Below, piece after piece: positions 58,671 to 59,679 of a stretch of DNA of 59,679 nt (within the stretch, counting starts at the first letter, position 1; every line of letters starts with the position of its first letter). Origin of the DNA: SAR202 cluster bacterium Io17-Chloro-G6. Its GTDB lineage: Bacteria > Chloroflexota > Dehalococcoidia > UBA3495. The notes under the pieces are model-generated. The model saw nothing but the letters and a program-made list of their open reading frames with translations. It searched no databases and was not told the origin of the DNA. The translations under genes were made by a program, and so were the position numbers. The stretch spans positions 1-59,679 of the forward strand of contig MUCT01000020.1 of the NCBI GenBank assembly GCA_002816585.1, given 5' to 3'.

Positions 58671-59495
58671 ATGGACTCTGAATCCATTCGGAAACCCGGC
58701 CCCGCCAGGTTGAAGCGGGACCTAGGCCAAGAGGCAGTGAGCCTGGCACTCCAAGGAGAGTGGTTGCGTTCCACCGAGGTGAACAAGGCCATCTTGGAGT
58801 TATTCCCCGACGATGTAGAAGCCATGAACCGCCTGGTGAAAGCGCTGATCGAACTGGGCAGTTACGTGGACGCACGTGCGGTCTTGGACCGGGTTTGTGA
58901 GACGGCCCCATACAACAAAATTGCCAAGAAGAACCGGGCTAGGCTGGACCAGTTGGCCGCCAGCCCCGGCGCTGCCAAACAAGCCAAGAAGAACGCCGGG
59001 GCGCCGCCGGCAATCTCGCAGGTTTTCATTGAAGAAAGCGGCAAATCGGGCACCACCGTCCTGCGAAACACGACGGGAAACAAGGCCGTTATTCACGTCT
59101 CATCCAGCGACCAGGTCGTCCTGTCTCCGGACAAAAACACGGTAACCGTGCGGACGTTGGATGGGCAGCTTCTCGGTCAGGTGGAACCCAAGCTAGGCAG
59201 CAGGCTGGCCCGGCTAATGAGCGGTGGGAATAAATACACCGCCGCGGTGGTGACCGTGAACGAACAAGGGGTCTCCATTATCATCCGGGAGACTTTCAAA
59301 CACGCCAGTCTTGGGAACGTCTGCTCATTTCCATCCAAGGTTAAGAAGGAAAACCGAGCGTTGCTAAATGAGACAGTGGCCCGGTTCTTGCGGGAAGACG
59401 ACGGGGATGTGGACCCGGACGCTGACGAAGACGATGATGACGAGAACATCATCGATGAGGAAGCGATCGACACCGGCTGGTCCGAGGACGAATAA
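58671..59495 (+). CDS. TPR-containing protein with acidic tail, unknown function
   Basis: The product is a 274-residue soluble protein. Residues about 15-95 form two or three TPR-like helical hairpins (EAVSLALQGEWLRSTEVNKAILELFPDDVEAMNRL and YVDARAVLDRV). A Lys/Ala-rich linker follows. The second domain, residues about 120-215, reads VIHVSSSDQVVLSPDKNTVTV, LDGQLLGQVEPKLGSRLARLM and YTAAVVTVNEQGVSIIIRET, a beta-rich domain reminiscent of HIRAN-like folds. The tail is highly acidic (DDGDVDPDADEDDDDE). AGGAG lies 5 bases before the ATG. I recognise similar proteins mainly from Chloroflexota, without known function. The acidic tail suggests RNA- or ribosome-related contacts, which is speculative. 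Confidence 0.75.
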   Translation: MDSESIRKPGPARLKRDLGQEAVSLALQGEWLRSTEVNKAILELFPDDVEAMNRLVKALIELGSYVDARAVLDRVCETAPYNKIAKKNRARLDQLAASPGAAKQAKKNAGAPPAISQVFIEESGKSGTTVLRNTTGNKAVIHVSSSDQVVLSPDKNTVTVRTLDGQLLGQVEPKLGSRLARLMSGGNKYTAAVVTVNEQGVSIIIRETFKHASLGNVCSFPSKVKKENRALLNETVARFLREDDGDVDPDADEDDDDENIIDEEAIDTGWSEDE

Positions 59496-59638
59496 GAGCG
59501 CCCTCATTACCCCCGGCGGTTATCGCCCCAGCCAGCTAAGGTCCCCCCGCTCAGGGACCGTATACGTCCCATATTACGACTTGCTGTAAACGGCGGAGTA
59601 ATAATGTGCCACAGAGGCGGTAGAGCCGCAGCGGTAGC

Positions 59639-59660
59639 GGCGGTTTAAAATTGTACCGCC
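59639..59660 (+). terminator. weak hairpin after the TPR gene
   Basis: GGCGGT (59639-59644) pairs with ACCGCC (59655-59660) across a 10-base loop. There is no T-run at the 3' side, so the terminator assignment is uncertain. The rest of the final stretch, 59496-59679, holds no supported gene. Confidence 0.25.
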
Positions 59661-59679
59661 CGAGGTCTTCTCTCTAAGC

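Overview
This is a GC-rich bacterial chromosome segment carrying about 60 protein genes and one tRNA gene. It has no transposase, phage genes, rRNA or CRISPR array. The gene content points to a Dehalococcoidia-type Chloroflexota, plausibly of the SAR202 kind. The signs are four luciferase-like flavin monooxygenases, several small-molecule hydrolases (amidohydrolase, amidase, polysaccharide-deacetylase-like, fumarylacetoacetase-like), a Ggt/M20/M42 catabolic set, a split methylmalonyl-CoA mutase, RNase J and an FtsK. This placement is an inference from gene content, not from a phylogenetic tree.

Layout. Positions 1-9.6 kb hold small-molecule catabolism and housekeeping genes (VOC protein, FAH-type hydratase, queA, folD, a cobalamin-binding-like protein, CcdA, GlcG/HbpS, deacetylase, NHL propeller, amidohydrolase). 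Positions 9.6-24.3 kb are a catabolic region: CMD protein, monooxygenases, a class-V PLP enzyme, Ggt, M20 and M42 peptidases, an amidase, an Ldh-type oxidoreductase and an alpha/beta hydrolase. A VapBC-like toxin-antitoxin pair with a clear promoter follows at 24.3-25.1 kb. Then come serA, a PanE-like reductase, a hypothetical gene, tRNA-Gly and RidA. Positions 29.4-32.3 kb are a small redox cluster: a molybdopterin oxidoreductase, a DUF3179 protein and a chlorite-dismutase-family protein. Positions 32.5-36.4 kb are the methylmalonyl-CoA module (mutase large subunit, acyl-CoA dehydrogenase, epimerase, B12-binding subunit). Positions 36.6-44.7 kb are core housekeeping: yceD-rpmF, fabD-nusB-acpP, type-4 UDG, RNase J and FtsK. 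The rest holds a PHP protein, an orphan peptide-ABC ATPase, holA, a fourth monooxygenase, a CoxS-CoxM-CoxG set without an adjacent large subunit, glmS, a TreT-like glycosyltransferase, thrB-lysC, a GT2 enzyme and a TPR protein with an acidic tail.

The main discovery candidate is the DUF3179 gene at 30384-31502. It has one in-frame UGA exactly where the family has the first Cys of its CPLC motif, giving U-P-L-C. The UGA is followed at once by a hairpin that meets the published rules for a bacterial SECIS element. UGA is an ordinary stop elsewhere in the window. This would be a selenoprotein in a family I do not know as one.

The second notable signal is a set of dispersed palindromic repeats. 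One family of about 75 bp fills three consecutive gene gaps (5.7, 6.3 and 7.4 kb) and is also inserted in frame inside queA. A second palindromic family has left a short in-frame insertion near the C-terminus of the same queA.
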